A stretch of 53,991 nucleotides of DNA. Origin: an uncultured Clostridia bacterium. GTDB lineage: Bacteria > Bacillota > Clostridia > Oscillospirales > Acutalibacteraceae. How positions within the stretch are numbered: the first letter of the stretch is position 1; every line of letters begins with the position of its first letter. Under the pieces are notes generated by a model. That model had not been told where the DNA came from. It was given only the letters and a program-made list of their open reading frames with translations, and made no database searches. The translations under genes were made by a program, and so were the position numbers. Below are positions 9,887-17,845 of this stretch, piece after piece. The stretch is from contig CALWIU010000008.1 of NCBI GenBank assembly GCA_944380845.1, forward strand, positions 1 to 53,991. The letters are read 5' to 3'.

Positions 9887-9915
9887 GAAGCGCCCCGGCG
9901 AGACCGAGGCGCTTC
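9887..9915 (-). terminator. Terminator after the LRR-dockerin gene
   Basis: Inverted repeat gaagcgcc (9887-9894) / ggcgcttc (9908-9915), GC-rich, lies 28 bp after the stop at 9943. T-rich sequence flanks it on both sides (TTCTTGTTTTG on the minus strand, cgttttt on the plus strand). Confidence 0.65.
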
Positions 9916-9942
9916 CGTTTTTACATACTAAAAATGTTTTTA

Positions 9943-11742
9943 TTAAAATTGATCCAATCCAACCGCAACACGCAGGATCTTTCGTGCGTCCGAGGAACGG
10001 ACATTGCCGTCCCGGTTCACATCCGCCGCCGCTTTTTGTTCTTCGGTCAGATCTTCCAGCCCGACTGCTGCCCGCAGCGCCAGCCGTGCATCAGACGAAT
10101 TCACCTTTCCGTCGCCGTTCACATCACCGAAAGGGATTTGCGGCTCGGTATCGATCGGCCGATCCTCTCTTGTGGTCAAATGGGTGCCGTCCTGCGGCGG
10201 AACAACCGTCGTCTCGGTCAGATTGGTGTCGCTTTTGGACGGTGCGGCACCAGTCTGCTGCGGATCGCCGGCACTCCCCATCGGATCGTCTCCCGGCTCG
10301 GTTGACGCGGCGTCACTCGGTTTTGGATCCGCATCCGTCGCCGGCAGCGGCTCGGTCGAAGGCGTGGTCAAATGCTCTTCCGGCGGCCTGGTACCCGGTT
10401 CGGTCAGGTGCTCTTCCGGGAGGCTGTCGGTAAAAATCAGCTCCGCATCCCCCAAAGCATCGTTGCCGAACAGAATGATCATTTCCTTCCACTGCTCCGG
10501 CGTGCCAACGAAGGAAACCTTTTTCAAGCCGTCAAGCTGATCGAAGGCATACGCATCGATCCCTTTGACGCTGCTGGTCAGCACAAGCAGCCGCAGGGTT
10601 CGGCAAGAGCGGAACGCCCCATAACCGATTTCGGTCACAGTAGAAGGAACGGTATATTTCCATTGCTCGCTGTTTTCGGGAAATTGCAGCAGCGCAGTTT
10701 TTTCTTTATTAAACAAAACACCGTAGGAATCCGAAGAATACGCAGGATTCTGCCCGTCTACCCGAATGCGTTCGAGTCTCTGACAGGCAGAAAAAGCGTC
10801 GTCACCGATGGAAAGAACGCTTTTCCCGATTTCGACCGAACGAAGGTTTTTGCACCCCGCAAAGGCTGAATCCCCGACCTCGGTCACGCTGTCAGAAAGA
10901 ACCAGCGACAGCAGGTCGGTGCAATCGGCAAACGCCCGGTCCGCCACGGAAAGGATGCTGTCAGGGATGGTCACCGATTTCAGGCTGTCACAGCCGCCGA
11001 AAGCAAAAGACCCGATTTCCTCTGTGCCGAACGGGATGACATATTCCGTTCGGGCGCTGCCGATGGGATATTGCAGAAGCGTTGTTTTGTCTTTATTGAA
11101 CAGAACGCCGTATTCATCGGAAAAATAAAAAGGGTTCCGGCTGTCCACACGGAATTCTTCCAGCCGGGAACAGGCAAAGAACGCGCCTTCTCCGATAAAA
11201 GTCACGCCGGCGGGAATGTCAACAGAACGAAGGTCGGTGCAGGAACGGAAAGCGGACATACCGATGGTCAAAAGTCTGTCGGGAAGATCGACGGATTCCA
11301 GACTGCCGCATTCCTCAAAAGCCGAAAAGCCAATAGCGGTCACGCCGGAGGGAAGCGCCGCCTCGCGCAAACGGCCGCAGTTATAAAAAGCGAACGAGCC
11401 GATTCCGGTCAGGGATTCGGGAAACGCGACCGCCGTCAGATTTGCGCAGGATGCGAATGCCGAATCCGCAATAGCGGTCACGCGGTCGGGAATCACGACC
11501 GATCGCAGGCTGTCCAGATACGAAAATGCCCCCATGCCGATTTCTGATACAGGATAGCCATCCAGCGTTTCCGGAAGGATCAATTCCGATGCCGAACCGA
11601 AATACGCAGTAATCCGAGCGGTTCGATCGCTTTTTACCGTATAGCGATAATCCCCGGCCACTGCCTGAACCGTCACCGGCAGCGATGTCAGTACCAGCAG
11701 CACCGAACAAAGAACCGCTATAAGCTTTCTCCCTGTTTTCAT
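9943..11742 (-). CDS. Secreted LRR_5 (BspA-like) protein with C-terminal type I dockerin
   Basis: The frame is open further upstream, but the ATG at 11742 has AGGAGGG 9 nt before it and opens directly on a signal peptide (residues 1-28), giving 599 aa. Twelve LRR_5 repeats (IGxxAFxxC) cover about residues 40-410, two of them with the longer NPxYxSDxYGVLFNK insertion also found in the giant protein. A Pro/Thr/Asp-rich linker follows (about 425-530). The C-terminus holds two dockerin F-hand repeats, FGDVNGDGKVNSSDARLAL and ADVNRDGNVRSSDARKIL, with the Ca2+-binding Asp/Asn positions intact. A dockerin implies docking onto a cohesin-bearing scaffold outside the cell; no cohesin is in this window. 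LRR_5 proteins of this kind are usually adhesion or binding proteins; the partner here is unknown. Confidence 0.92.
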   Translation of the reverse strand: MKTGRKLIAVLCSVLLVLTSLPVTVQAVAGDYRYTVKSDRTARITAYFGSASELILPETLDGYPVSEIGMGAFSYLDSLRSVVIPDRVTAIADSAFASCANLTAVAFPESLTGIGSFAFYNCGRLREAALPSGVTAIGFSAFEECGSLESVDLPDRLLTIGMSAFRSCTDLRSVDIPAGVTFIGEGAFFACSRLEEFRVDSRNPFYFSDEYGVLFNKDKTTLLQYPIGSARTEYVIPFGTEEIGSFAFGGCDSLKSVTIPDSILSVADRAFADCTDLLSLVLSDSVTEVGDSAFAGCKNLRSVEIGKSVLSIGDDAFSACQRLERIRVDGQNPAYSSDSYGVLFNKEKTALLQFPENSEQWKYTVPSTVTEIGYGAFRSCRTLRLLVLTSSVKGIDAYAFDQLDGLKKVSFVGTPEQWKEMIILFGNDALGDAELIFTDSLPEEHLTEPGTRPPEEHLTTPSTEPLPATDADPKPSDAASTEPGDDPMGSAGDPQQTGAAPSKSDTNLTETTVVPPQDGTHLTTREDRPIDTEPQIPFGDVNGDGKVNSSDARLALRAAVGLEDLTEEQKAAADVNRDGNVRSSDARKILRVAVGLDQF

Positions 11743-11769
11743 GCGGGCATTCCCTCCTGTCTGTCCTTT

Positions 11770-11798
11770 ACTATAGCACAATTTTTTCCCTTTTTCAA
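11770..11798 (-). promoter_or_regulatory. Promoter of the LRR-dockerin gene
   Basis: Minus strand TTGAAA (11793-11798), 17-bp spacer, TATAGT (11770-11775), about 28 bp before the ATG at 11742. Confidence 0.65.
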
Positions 11799-11828
11799 TG
11801 CGCTTAGACAAGATTCGCCACGAAAAAA

Positions 11829-11853
11829 CCGGAACAGGGAAACCCTGTTCCGG
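11829..11853 (-). terminator. Terminator directly after tRNA-Pro
   Basis: Perfect 11-bp stem (ccggaacaggg 11829-11839, loop aaa, ccctgttccgg 11843-11853) followed on the minus strand by six T. It begins two bases after the tRNA CCA end. Confidence 0.9.
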
Positions 11854-11855
11854 TC

Positions 11856-11931
11856 TGGTCGGAGTGAAGGGATTCGAACCCCCGACATCCTGCTCCCAAA
11901 GCAGGCGCGCTACCAACTGCGCTACACCCCG
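11856..11931 (-). tRNA. tRNA-Pro (anticodon TGG)
   Basis: Read on the minus strand the sequence folds as a 76-nt tRNA. The acceptor stem CGGGGTG pairs with CACTCCG (one G-U) and the CCA end is encoded. The D arm contains AGTTGGTA and the T arm contains GGTTCGAATCC. The anticodon stem CCTGC/GCAGG encloses the loop TTTGGGA, so the anticodon is TGG (proline). Confidence 0.95.
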
Positions 11932-12314
11932 ATATGATACTGTATGAAACGAAAGGCTGTTTTTATCTGCTTGTGTCCTGCGACTGCTTTGCTCGCCCTC
12001 TCGCAAAATAGTCGTCTTGCTCGCCGCTTCCCGCGGCTTCGTAATACTCCTTTTTGCTTCGCCTTTTCGAGCTCCCTGTTTCCGCCCCCGGCGGCGGTCG
12101 CTCTCAAAGCCCAAAGCAGGCGCGCTACCAACTGCGCTACACCCCGATATGATACTGTATGAAACGAAAAGCTGTTTCTATCTGCTTGTGTCCTGCGGCT
12201 GCTTTGCTCGCCCTCTCGCAAAATAGTCGTCTTGCTCGCCGCTTTCCGCGGCTTCGTAATACTCCTTTTTGCTTCGCCTTTGCGAGCTCCCTGTTTCCGC
12301 CCCCGGCGGCGGTC
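11895..12314 (-). repeat. Tandem duplication including the 5' half of tRNA-Pro
   Basis: Two units of about 205 bp (11895-12099 and 12110-12314, period 215 bp) differ at only about five positions that I could see. Each holds the tRNA-Pro sequence from its 5' end to the anticodon loop, then about 170 bp of upstream spacer rich in short GC palindromes (ccgcggcttcg, cccccggcggcgg). Only the left unit is joined to the tRNA 3' half. No reading frame with a ribosome site is evident in the spacer. Confidence 0.85.
12110..12146 (-). pseudogene. 5' half of tRNA-Pro (tRNA fragment)
   Basis: This 37-nt stretch is identical to the intact tRNA-Pro from its 5' end to the anticodon loop (ending ...CTTTGGG on the minus strand), after which the sequence diverges. 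It lacks the anticodon 3' stem, T arm and acceptor 3' strand. It lies between the likely promoter (12337-12365) and the intact tRNA, so it should be transcribed in the same precursor. Confidence 0.85.
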
Positions 12315-12336
12315 TGCCAGCGTAGTACTGTCCCTT

Positions 12337-12365
12337 ATTATAATACACGAACCGGCGCTTGTCAA
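12337..12365 (-). promoter_or_regulatory. Consensus promoter driving the tRNA-Pro unit
   Basis: Minus strand TTGACA (12360-12365), 17-bp spacer, TATAAT (12337-12342), a perfect sigma-A consensus. It overlaps the stop end of the PHP gene and reads towards the half-tRNA and the intact tRNA. Confidence 0.8.
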
Positions 12366-13084
12366 TCCTGCAATTCCTGCCGCAGCAAAGCCAAAAGCGC
12401 CTGCGGCGTATTCTCCGGAAGCGAAAGTTTCTCATCCGGTTCGCGCATTTTTTCCAAAGAATGGGCGTCGGAATCCGACAAAAGCCGCATCGTACGCAAA
12501 ATCGGATGCCGCCGGGAAAGCGGCTCTCGCTGTGTTTTTTCATAAACCTCGGCAGCGGTGAAACCAAAACTGGGGTCGATCGCGCCCAGATTCGACAAAA
12601 CGCTGTAAGAATCGCGATCGATATGCGCCGGAAAACAGAACCCGCCGCCTTCGCGAACCGCAGCCGCCGCCTGTCCCAGCGTAAGGGAAGAAGCCGTCAG
12701 CAACAGGATTTCCTCTTCGCCGCTGATCTCGTCGGATTCATTGCGGTATAGCTGCCTGCCGAAAATGTCCGGCCGGTTGCGCACTGGCGGCAGCGTGGTT
12801 CTGACAAAATCGGAAAAAGCCTCGGCGCGTTCGATATCCGGGAACAGGCAGACCATATGTACTTCCTCGGCGGTGCAAAGCTCCATACCGGGCACAACGG
12901 TGATTTGCGCCTGTTCCCCCGCCAGCATGGCGGCGCGGCAGTTGCCTGCCGTATTGTGGTCGGTCAGGGCGATCAGATCAAAGCCCAGCAGTTTCGCCAT
13001 ATTGACCAGATTATACGGGGTCATCTCGTCGTCCCCGCAGGGCGACAAACAGGAATGGATATGCAAATCATAAAAAAGGTCCAT
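12362..13084 (-). CDS. PHP-domain metal-dependent phosphoesterase
   Basis: A 240-aa protein, ATG at 13084 with a G-rich ribosome site (GGGGGACGG) just upstream. The PHP metal motifs are present: DLHIHSCLSPCGDDE (residues 6-20), LTDHNT (about 40-45), a central Glu/His region (PGMELCTAEEVHMVC), PAHID (about 150) and a final SDSDAHS (about 203-209). This small stand-alone PHP type hydrolyses phosphate esters, often nucleotides or nucleic-acid ends. It is the last gene of a minus-strand set with the DRTGG and DUF1015 genes (25-bp gap), a neighbourhood seen in other Clostridia. The exact substrate is unknown. Confidence 0.85.
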   Translation of the reverse strand: MDLFYDLHIHSCLSPCGDDEMTPYNLVNMAKLLGFDLIALTDHNTAGNCRAAMLAGEQAQITVVPGMELCTAEEVHMVCLFPDIERAEAFSDFVRTTLPPVRNRPDIFGRQLYRNESDEISGEEEILLLTASSLTLGQAAAAVREGGGFCFPAHIDRDSYSVLSNLGAIDPSFGFTAAEVYEKTQREPLSRRHPILRTMRLLSDSDAHSLEKMREPDEKLSLPENTPQALLALLRQELQD

Positions 13085-13109
13085 TTCCGTCCCCCACTTT
13101 TACGCGCCG

Positions 13110-13439
13110 TTATTTCAGCAGCTCATACAGCTTTACGGCGGTCCGGTATGTGTTGTCCGCCGTGGTCAAAATCGTAACATCGTTGCTTTGGGCGCGGTTT
13201 TTCGCATCCTCATCCAAAGCGGCGTTTTCCGTCAGGATGATGCAGGAGACATCCGTCAGGACGGCAACGCCCACCGAATTGACATTGCCCATCACCGTCA
13301 GCCAGGCGTTTCCGGCTTCGGCACGGGACATGACCCAGCTCAAAAGATCCCCGCAGTAACAGCCCGTCACCTCGGCGGAAAGATCCCCTTCGGTCAGAAC
13401 CGTCAGGTTTAGCCGGTCGATCAGCTCGCGAACGCACAT
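13110..13439 (-). CDS. DRTGG-domain protein
   Basis: A 109-aa soluble protein whose ATG (13439) directly follows the stop of the upstream DUF1015 gene, so translation is likely coupled. Length and pattern (VTGCYCGDLLSWVMSRAEAG, then VAVLTDVSCIILTEN) match the small stand-alone DRTGG-domain proteins of Clostridia, which are often encoded beside PHP phosphoesterases. The domain is related to regulatory modules found with CBS domains and phosphotransacetylase; a ligand-binding role is inferred. No membrane segment or catalytic motif is visible. Confidence 0.75.
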   Translation of the reverse strand: MCVRELIDRLNLTVLTEGDLSAEVTGCYCGDLLSWVMSRAEAGNAWLTVMGNVNSVGVAVLTDVSCIILTENAALDEDAKNRAQSNDVTILTTADNTYRTAVKLYELLK

Positions 13440-14690
13440 TCAGTTTTCCTCCCCGAACAGCGGATGAATAAACAGGCCGCTCAGCAGCTTCGGTTCAAAC
13501 CAGGTGGATTTCGGCGGCATAACCAGCCCCGCATCAGCGATTGCCATCAGGTCATCCAGCCCGGTCGGGAACATGGAAAACGCCAGCTTCATATCGCTTG
13601 TCGCCCGTTTTTCCAATTCCTGAAGACCCCGGATCCCGCCGACAAAATCAATGCGCTTATCGGTACGCGGATCGGTGATCCCGAAGATCGGCGCGATCAC
13701 CTCATTTTGCAGGATCGAAACATCCAGCCGGGCGACCGGATCGGTTTCGTCAATGATTTCCTTTTCTGCTTCCAGCCGGTACCACATTCCGTCAGTGAAC
13801 ATCCCAAAAGTATGCTTTTTTCCCGGGCGGTATGCCTGTTTGCCCACCGGCGTCACCACGAATTTTTTCTCCAGCAGCGACAGCAGTTCGGGCACGGTGT
13901 GGCCGTTTAAATCCTTCAGCACGCGGTTATAATCCATGATCGCCAGTTCGTCGCTTTTAAACAGCACCGCCAAAAAGAAATTGAATGCTTCCTTCCCGGT
14001 GTACTCTTTTTTCTCCTCGCGGCGCTTCTGCGCAACTTTTACGGCGCTTGCCGCGCGATGGTGCCCATCTGCGATATACAGCGCGGGAATGGCGTCAAAG
14101 GCTTTCCGCAGCGCTTCGATATCGGCTTTGTCCCCAATCACCCAAACGGTGTTGCGCACCCCTTCGGGGGTCGTGAAATCATATTCCGGCTCGTTCTTCA
14201 CATATTTTTCCAAAATGCTGTCTACCGCGCCGCTTCCCCGGTAGGTCAAAAAGATCGGTCCGGTATTCGCGTCGCAGGTGTCCACATGGCGGATGCGGTC
14301 CGCTTCCTTGTCCGCGCGGGTGTGCTCATGCTTTTTGATGACATCGTTCAGGTAATCATCCACCGATACACAGGCGACCAGCCCGGTCTGCGCCCGGCCG
14401 TCCATGATCTGCCGGTAAATATAAAACTTCGGTTCGCTTTCTGTCAGGCAGGCGTCTTTTTCCAGCTTCATCAGATTTTCCCGCGCCTTCTCATAAACCG
14501 CATCGCTGTACAGATCGGTTCCGACCGGCAAATCGATTTCCGCCTTATCCACATGCAAAAAGGACAGATCGTTCCCTTTCACCGCTTCGCGGGCTTCCTC
14601 GCTGTTCATTACATCATACGGAAGCGCCGCGACCCGGGCGGCAAATTCTTTTTTCGGTCGGACAGCGCAAAAAGGTCTTACAACAGCCAT
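13440..14690 (-). CDS. DUF1015 family protein
   Basis: A 416-aa cytoplasmic protein. Of the possible starts (14738, 14699, 14690), the ATG at 14690 is chosen because GAAAGG ends 9 nt before it, whereas the 14699 ATG abuts that site. It opens MAVVRPFCAVRPKKEFA, and the family hallmarks follow: AALPYDVMNSEEAR, the YIYRQ region, KKHEHTRADKEADRI, and IADGHHRAASA with its two conserved histidines (about residue 200). DUF1015 members are widespread in Clostridia, often near serine-biosynthesis genes, but I cannot assign a reaction here. It lies 25 bp after the lipoprotein gene and directly before the DRTGG gene. Confidence 0.85.
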   Translation of the reverse strand: MAVVRPFCAVRPKKEFAARVAALPYDVMNSEEAREAVKGNDLSFLHVDKAEIDLPVGTDLYSDAVYEKARENLMKLEKDACLTESEPKFYIYRQIMDGRAQTGLVACVSVDDYLNDVIKKHEHTRADKEADRIRHVDTCDANTGPIFLTYRGSGAVDSILEKYVKNEPEYDFTTPEGVRNTVWVIGDKADIEALRKAFDAIPALYIADGHHRAASAVKVAQKRREEKKEYTGKEAFNFFLAVLFKSDELAIMDYNRVLKDLNGHTVPELLSLLEKKFVVTPVGKQAYRPGKKHTFGMFTDGMWYRLEAEKEIIDETDPVARLDVSILQNEVIAPIFGITDPRTDKRIDFVGGIRGLQELEKRATSDMKLAFSMFPTGLDDLMAIADAGLVMPPKSTWFEPKLLSGLFIHPLFGEEN

Positions 14691-14715
14691 ATTTTTCATC
14701 CTTTCACGGGCGCCG

Positions 14716-16320
14716 TCAGGAACGGGACGCCCCGGCAAAATAAATCAGGGTTTCACTGTTTCCGCGGACGATGCCGCTGATGTCGTTTTGACAGATAAAA
14801 TAGGAATTTTCCACATAAACCGGCTCATACACGGCGTTCTGAATCAGATGATCGAGCGCGGCGTTGACGGCGTCGGCCATCGCCTTTTCATCGGCGGCGG
14901 CGCTGACTTTTTCAAATAACGCGTCATATTCCGCCGAAGCATAGCGCGTCACATTCTCTTTGGAAGAAGAGGTAAAACCGGCAAGGAAATCGACCACCGA
15001 ACTGCTTTTTGCCCGCAGCGGATAAAAAGCGGCTTCAAAGTCTCCTTCCTCGACGCGCTTCATCAAATCGGTGCGAGTGACAGCCTCCACACGAACCACC
15101 AGCGAAACGCCCAGCACCCGCTGCCACTGCTGCATCTGGTTTTTCAGCGCGGCTTCGTATTCCGGCTCGCAAAGGATCGTGATTTCGGCGCTCTCCGCGT
15201 CCAGCGCCAGAAGCGCCGCGCCCAACGACGCGCGCGCGTCATTTTCGCTGAAAGACGGCAGCGTATTTTTACTCACACCGTCCGGCAGCTGGATGTTTTC
15301 GGGCAAAAAATGCTGTGCCGGCGTTTTGCCGTCCGTTTCAAAAAACGAAGCGTTCCAGCTTGCCAGCAAGGCGGTACGCAGGGATTTGACAGCGGGAACC
15401 TCATTCTGGCACTGGAAAATCAGGCTGTACAGCATATTCTCGATCGGCTCTGCGGTCAGTTCCTTTTCCACCGTTGAGACATCAAAAACCGCGTTGCCGG
15501 TGATCCCCGCGCTGTAAACGCCCGTCGCGAGCTTCCGGTTCATTTCCCCGATATCGTCGTTCAGATACAGCCATACCGTATCGGGTTTGGCGGGCGTCGG
15601 CCCGGTATACACATCGCTTTTGGTCATGCGGAACGATTCATCGGTGTTCCAGCGGCTGAAATAAAACGGTCCGTTGGTCAGCATATATCTGGTCATCAGC
15701 CCGTAGCGCCCACCGCAGGCGGTAAAAAACGCCTCGTTGCAGGGCATGGCGCACGGTTCGGCCAATTTCTGTAAAAACAGCGGGTCATCATGCGCCAGCG
15801 TAATGGTCAGAACATAATCCGATTCCGCCGTGACGCCGATACGCTCCGGCTGCACCGTACCCGCCATCGCCTCGGAAAAATTTCGGATACAGCGGAACAA
15901 ATAGGCGTCCGGCGCATTGGTAGCCGGGTCGCAGAGCCGGCGGAAGGCAAAAACAAAATCATGGGCTGTCACCGCAGGCGCAAAGGCTTGCGGCAGCTTG
16001 CCGCTCATCCCTTCTTCGGCGGTGGACGACAGCTTCCAGACGGCGTCACTGCGCAAAGTAAAGCGGTAGGTCAGGCCGTTCTTTTCATATTTTTCGGCGG
16101 CGGCAGGCTGTATGCTGCCGTCCTGCGCGATGCGCACCAGCCCTTCAAAGCAGTTGACGGCGATCAGCTTGGCGGTAGAGGAAGTCGCATACTGCGGATC
16201 CAGCGTCCGTACATTTTCATAAACCGGCCACGCCAGATTCAGCCCGTTGTCGGAACAGCCGGAAAAAAGAGACAAGATCAAAAGTATCGCCAGCAAAAGC
16301 GCGCCGATCCGTTTTTTCAT
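14716..16320 (-). CDS. ABC-transporter substrate-binding lipoprotein, oligopeptide type (SBP_bac_5)
   Basis: A 534-aa lipoprotein precursor; the ATG at 16320 has GGGAGG 9 nt upstream. The signal peptide ends in the lipobox LFSGC (Cys 22). The mature part fits family 5 solute-binding proteins: RTLDPQYATSSTAKLIAVNCFEGLVR near the N-terminus, then YRFTLRSDAVW (about residue 88), TAHDFVFAFRRLCDP (about 120) and a C-terminal NAALDHLIQNAVYEPVY. No permease or ATPase gene is adjacent, so it is either an orphan receptor using a transporter encoded elsewhere or has another surface role. It is the first gene of the unit running on to DUF1015, DRTGG and PHP. Confidence 0.88.
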   Translation of the reverse strand: MKKRIGALLLAILLILSLFSGCSDNGLNLAWPVYENVRTLDPQYATSSTAKLIAVNCFEGLVRIAQDGSIQPAAAEKYEKNGLTYRFTLRSDAVWKLSSTAEEGMSGKLPQAFAPAVTAHDFVFAFRRLCDPATNAPDAYLFRCIRNFSEAMAGTVQPERIGVTAESDYVLTITLAHDDPLFLQKLAEPCAMPCNEAFFTACGGRYGLMTRYMLTNGPFYFSRWNTDESFRMTKSDVYTGPTPAKPDTVWLYLNDDIGEMNRKLATGVYSAGITGNAVFDVSTVEKELTAEPIENMLYSLIFQCQNEVPAVKSLRTALLASWNASFFETDGKTPAQHFLPENIQLPDGVSKNTLPSFSENDARASLGAALLALDAESAEITILCEPEYEAALKNQMQQWQRVLGVSLVVRVEAVTRTDLMKRVEEGDFEAAFYPLRAKSSSVVDFLAGFTSSSKENVTRYASAEYDALFEKVSAAADEKAMADAVNAALDHLIQNAVYEPVYVENSYFICQNDISGIVRGNSETLIYFAGASRS

Positions 16321-16354
16321 GCTGATTGCCTCCCGGGTTTTACTATCTTGTAGT

Positions 16355-16373
16355 ATTATACCAAACTGTTTGG
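16355..16373 (-). promoter_or_regulatory. Extended -10 promoter and palindrome before the lipoprotein gene
   Basis: Minus strand TGG-TATAAT (TATAAT at 16355-16360) forms an extended -10. The spacer upstream carries a perfect palindrome CCAAAC-t-GTTTGG (16361-16373), suitable for a repressor. The -35 (TGGAAA) is poor. Confidence 0.6.
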
Positions 16374-16433
16374 CGCTTTTCCACTGAAAAATGCCATTTT
16401 TCTTTCGATTTTTTTCGACAGCCGGAAAAACAA

Positions 16434-16462
16434 TTGCAAAACGCGCGAAACTGCTGTATGAT
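16434..16462 (+). promoter_or_regulatory. Promoter of rmuC
   Basis: TTGCAA (16434-16439), 17-bp spacer, TATGAT (16457-16462), about 28 bp before the start codon; divergent from the lipoprotein promoter. Confidence 0.7.
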
Positions 16463-16489
16463 AGTAGAAAAAAGAAGGGGAAACAAAAG

Positions 16490-17824
16490 ATGGAATATGT
16501 GATTGCCGCCGGGGTTGCGGTCGTTATCGTCCTTGCGGTTCTGCTTCTGGCGGCGGTAAAAAAGGCGCAGCCTCAGCAGGATACCCGCTCAAACGAAGAG
16601 ATGATCCGCCTGCGGCAGGAAATCGAGCGCGTCGCTCCCGCCATTGCGGAGGAATTCGCCCGGTCGCGCCGGGACGAACAGAACCGCGACGCTTCCTTGC
16701 GCGCCGAAATGAGCGCAGATCGGGAAAAAATCACCGCCCGGCTGGACAAATCGGAAAAAGCAGGGCTGGAACGGGAACTGCAGCTGAATCGGCTTTTGAG
16801 CAACTCGCTGACGCAGCTGCGCGACCGCAACGAACAGCACGCCGAAAAACAAACGCGGGTGCTGGAAGAAAGTCTGGAGAAACTGCGCGAAGGAAATGAA
16901 AAAAAGCTCGAGCAAATGCGCGCCACCGTCAGCGAAAAGCTGGATGAGACGCTGGGCAAACGGCTGGATTCCTCCTTTGAAACGGTGTCGAAACAGCTGG
17001 AAAATGTATACCGCTCCCTGGGCGAAATGAAAGAGCTTTCCGCCGGCGTGACCGACAATGTTTCCGCCTTGAACCGGGTGCTGACCAATGTCAAGGCGCG
17101 GGGCACCTGGGCGGAGGTGCAGCTCAAAGGGATCCTTGACCAGATCATTCCCGGGCAGTATGTGGAAAATTACAGCCCGAAAGGCACCGGAAGCGTGGAA
17201 TTCGCCGTCATCATTCCCTCCGCCGACGGAAAAAAGACCTATCTTCCGCTGGATTCCAAATTCCCGATGGAAGATTATATCCGCGTGACGGAAGCGGCGG
17301 AAAAGGCGGACGCCGCCATGCTCAAAGAAGCGCGCAAAGCGCTGCAAAACCGCGTCACGGAGGAAGCAAAGGACATTTCCTCCAAATACATCAGCGTTCC
17401 CGCCACCACCCCCTTTGCCATTCTGTATCTGGCGACCGAGGGGCTTTATGCCGAAGTCATGGCGTCCGGCAGCGGCCTTGCCGAAAAACTGCATACCTCC
17501 TACCGGGTGCTGGTTGCCGGGCCGACCACCATCACGGCGCTGCTCAATTCCCTTGCCATCGGGTTCCGCTCGGTCGCGATCAACGAAAAGGCGGAGCAGG
17601 TCCGCGTGATGCTGACCGCCGTCAAGGCGCAGTACGATAAATTCGGCGACCTTTTGGCAAAAGCGCAGAAAAAGGTCGATGAAGCGGGCAAGGTATTGGA
17701 GGACGCGCAAAAACGAAATGTGCTGATCCACAAAAAATTACGCGAGGTACAAACCATGGAAGCGGACAAAGCGGACGCCCTTCTGCTGGACGAAGAAACG
17801 CCCGCCGCCTTCCCTGAAGAATAA
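16490..17824 (+). CDS. rmuC: DNA recombination protein RmuC
   Basis: The ATG at 16490 is chosen because AAGGGG lies 9 nt upstream and the promoter ends only about 28 bp before it, leaving no room for the longer frame. The 444-aa product has one N-terminal membrane segment (residues 3-22), a long charged coiled coil (about 35-190) and the conserved RmuC core (about 190-400) with KARGTWAEVQLKGILDQIIPG and LPLDSKFPMEDY. The core resembles a nuclease fold; the family limits inversions and acts with damaged or invading DNA at the membrane. The GH3 gene follows 21 bp downstream, so they are probably co-transcribed although unrelated in function. Confidence 0.93.
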   Translation: MEYVIAAGVAVVIVLAVLLLAAVKKAQPQQDTRSNEEMIRLRQEIERVAPAIAEEFARSRRDEQNRDASLRAEMSADREKITARLDKSEKAGLERELQLNRLLSNSLTQLRDRNEQHAEKQTRVLEESLEKLREGNEKKLEQMRATVSEKLDETLGKRLDSSFETVSKQLENVYRSLGEMKELSAGVTDNVSALNRVLTNVKARGTWAEVQLKGILDQIIPGQYVENYSPKGTGSVEFAVIIPSADGKKTYLPLDSKFPMEDYIRVTEAAEKADAAMLKEARKALQNRVTEEAKDISSKYISVPATTPFAILYLATEGLYAEVMASGSGLAEKLHTSYRVLVAGPTTITALLNSLAIGFRSVAINEKAEQVRVMLTAVKAQYDKFGDLLAKAQKKVDEAGKVLEDAQKRNVLIHKKLREVQTMEADKADALLLDEETPAAFPEE

Positions 17825-17845
17825 CATACGAAAGGTTGAATTGCG

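Noticed and set aside
11932-12361. Possible small genes in the tRNA-linked repeat
   Set aside because: Frames are open in several directions in both copies, but no start has a ribosome site and the frame is not kept between copies.
16589-17731. 380-codon minus-strand frame in rmuC
   Set aside because: Antisense to the coiled-coil region of rmuC; the Phe-rich composition mirrors Glu/Lys codons on the other strand.
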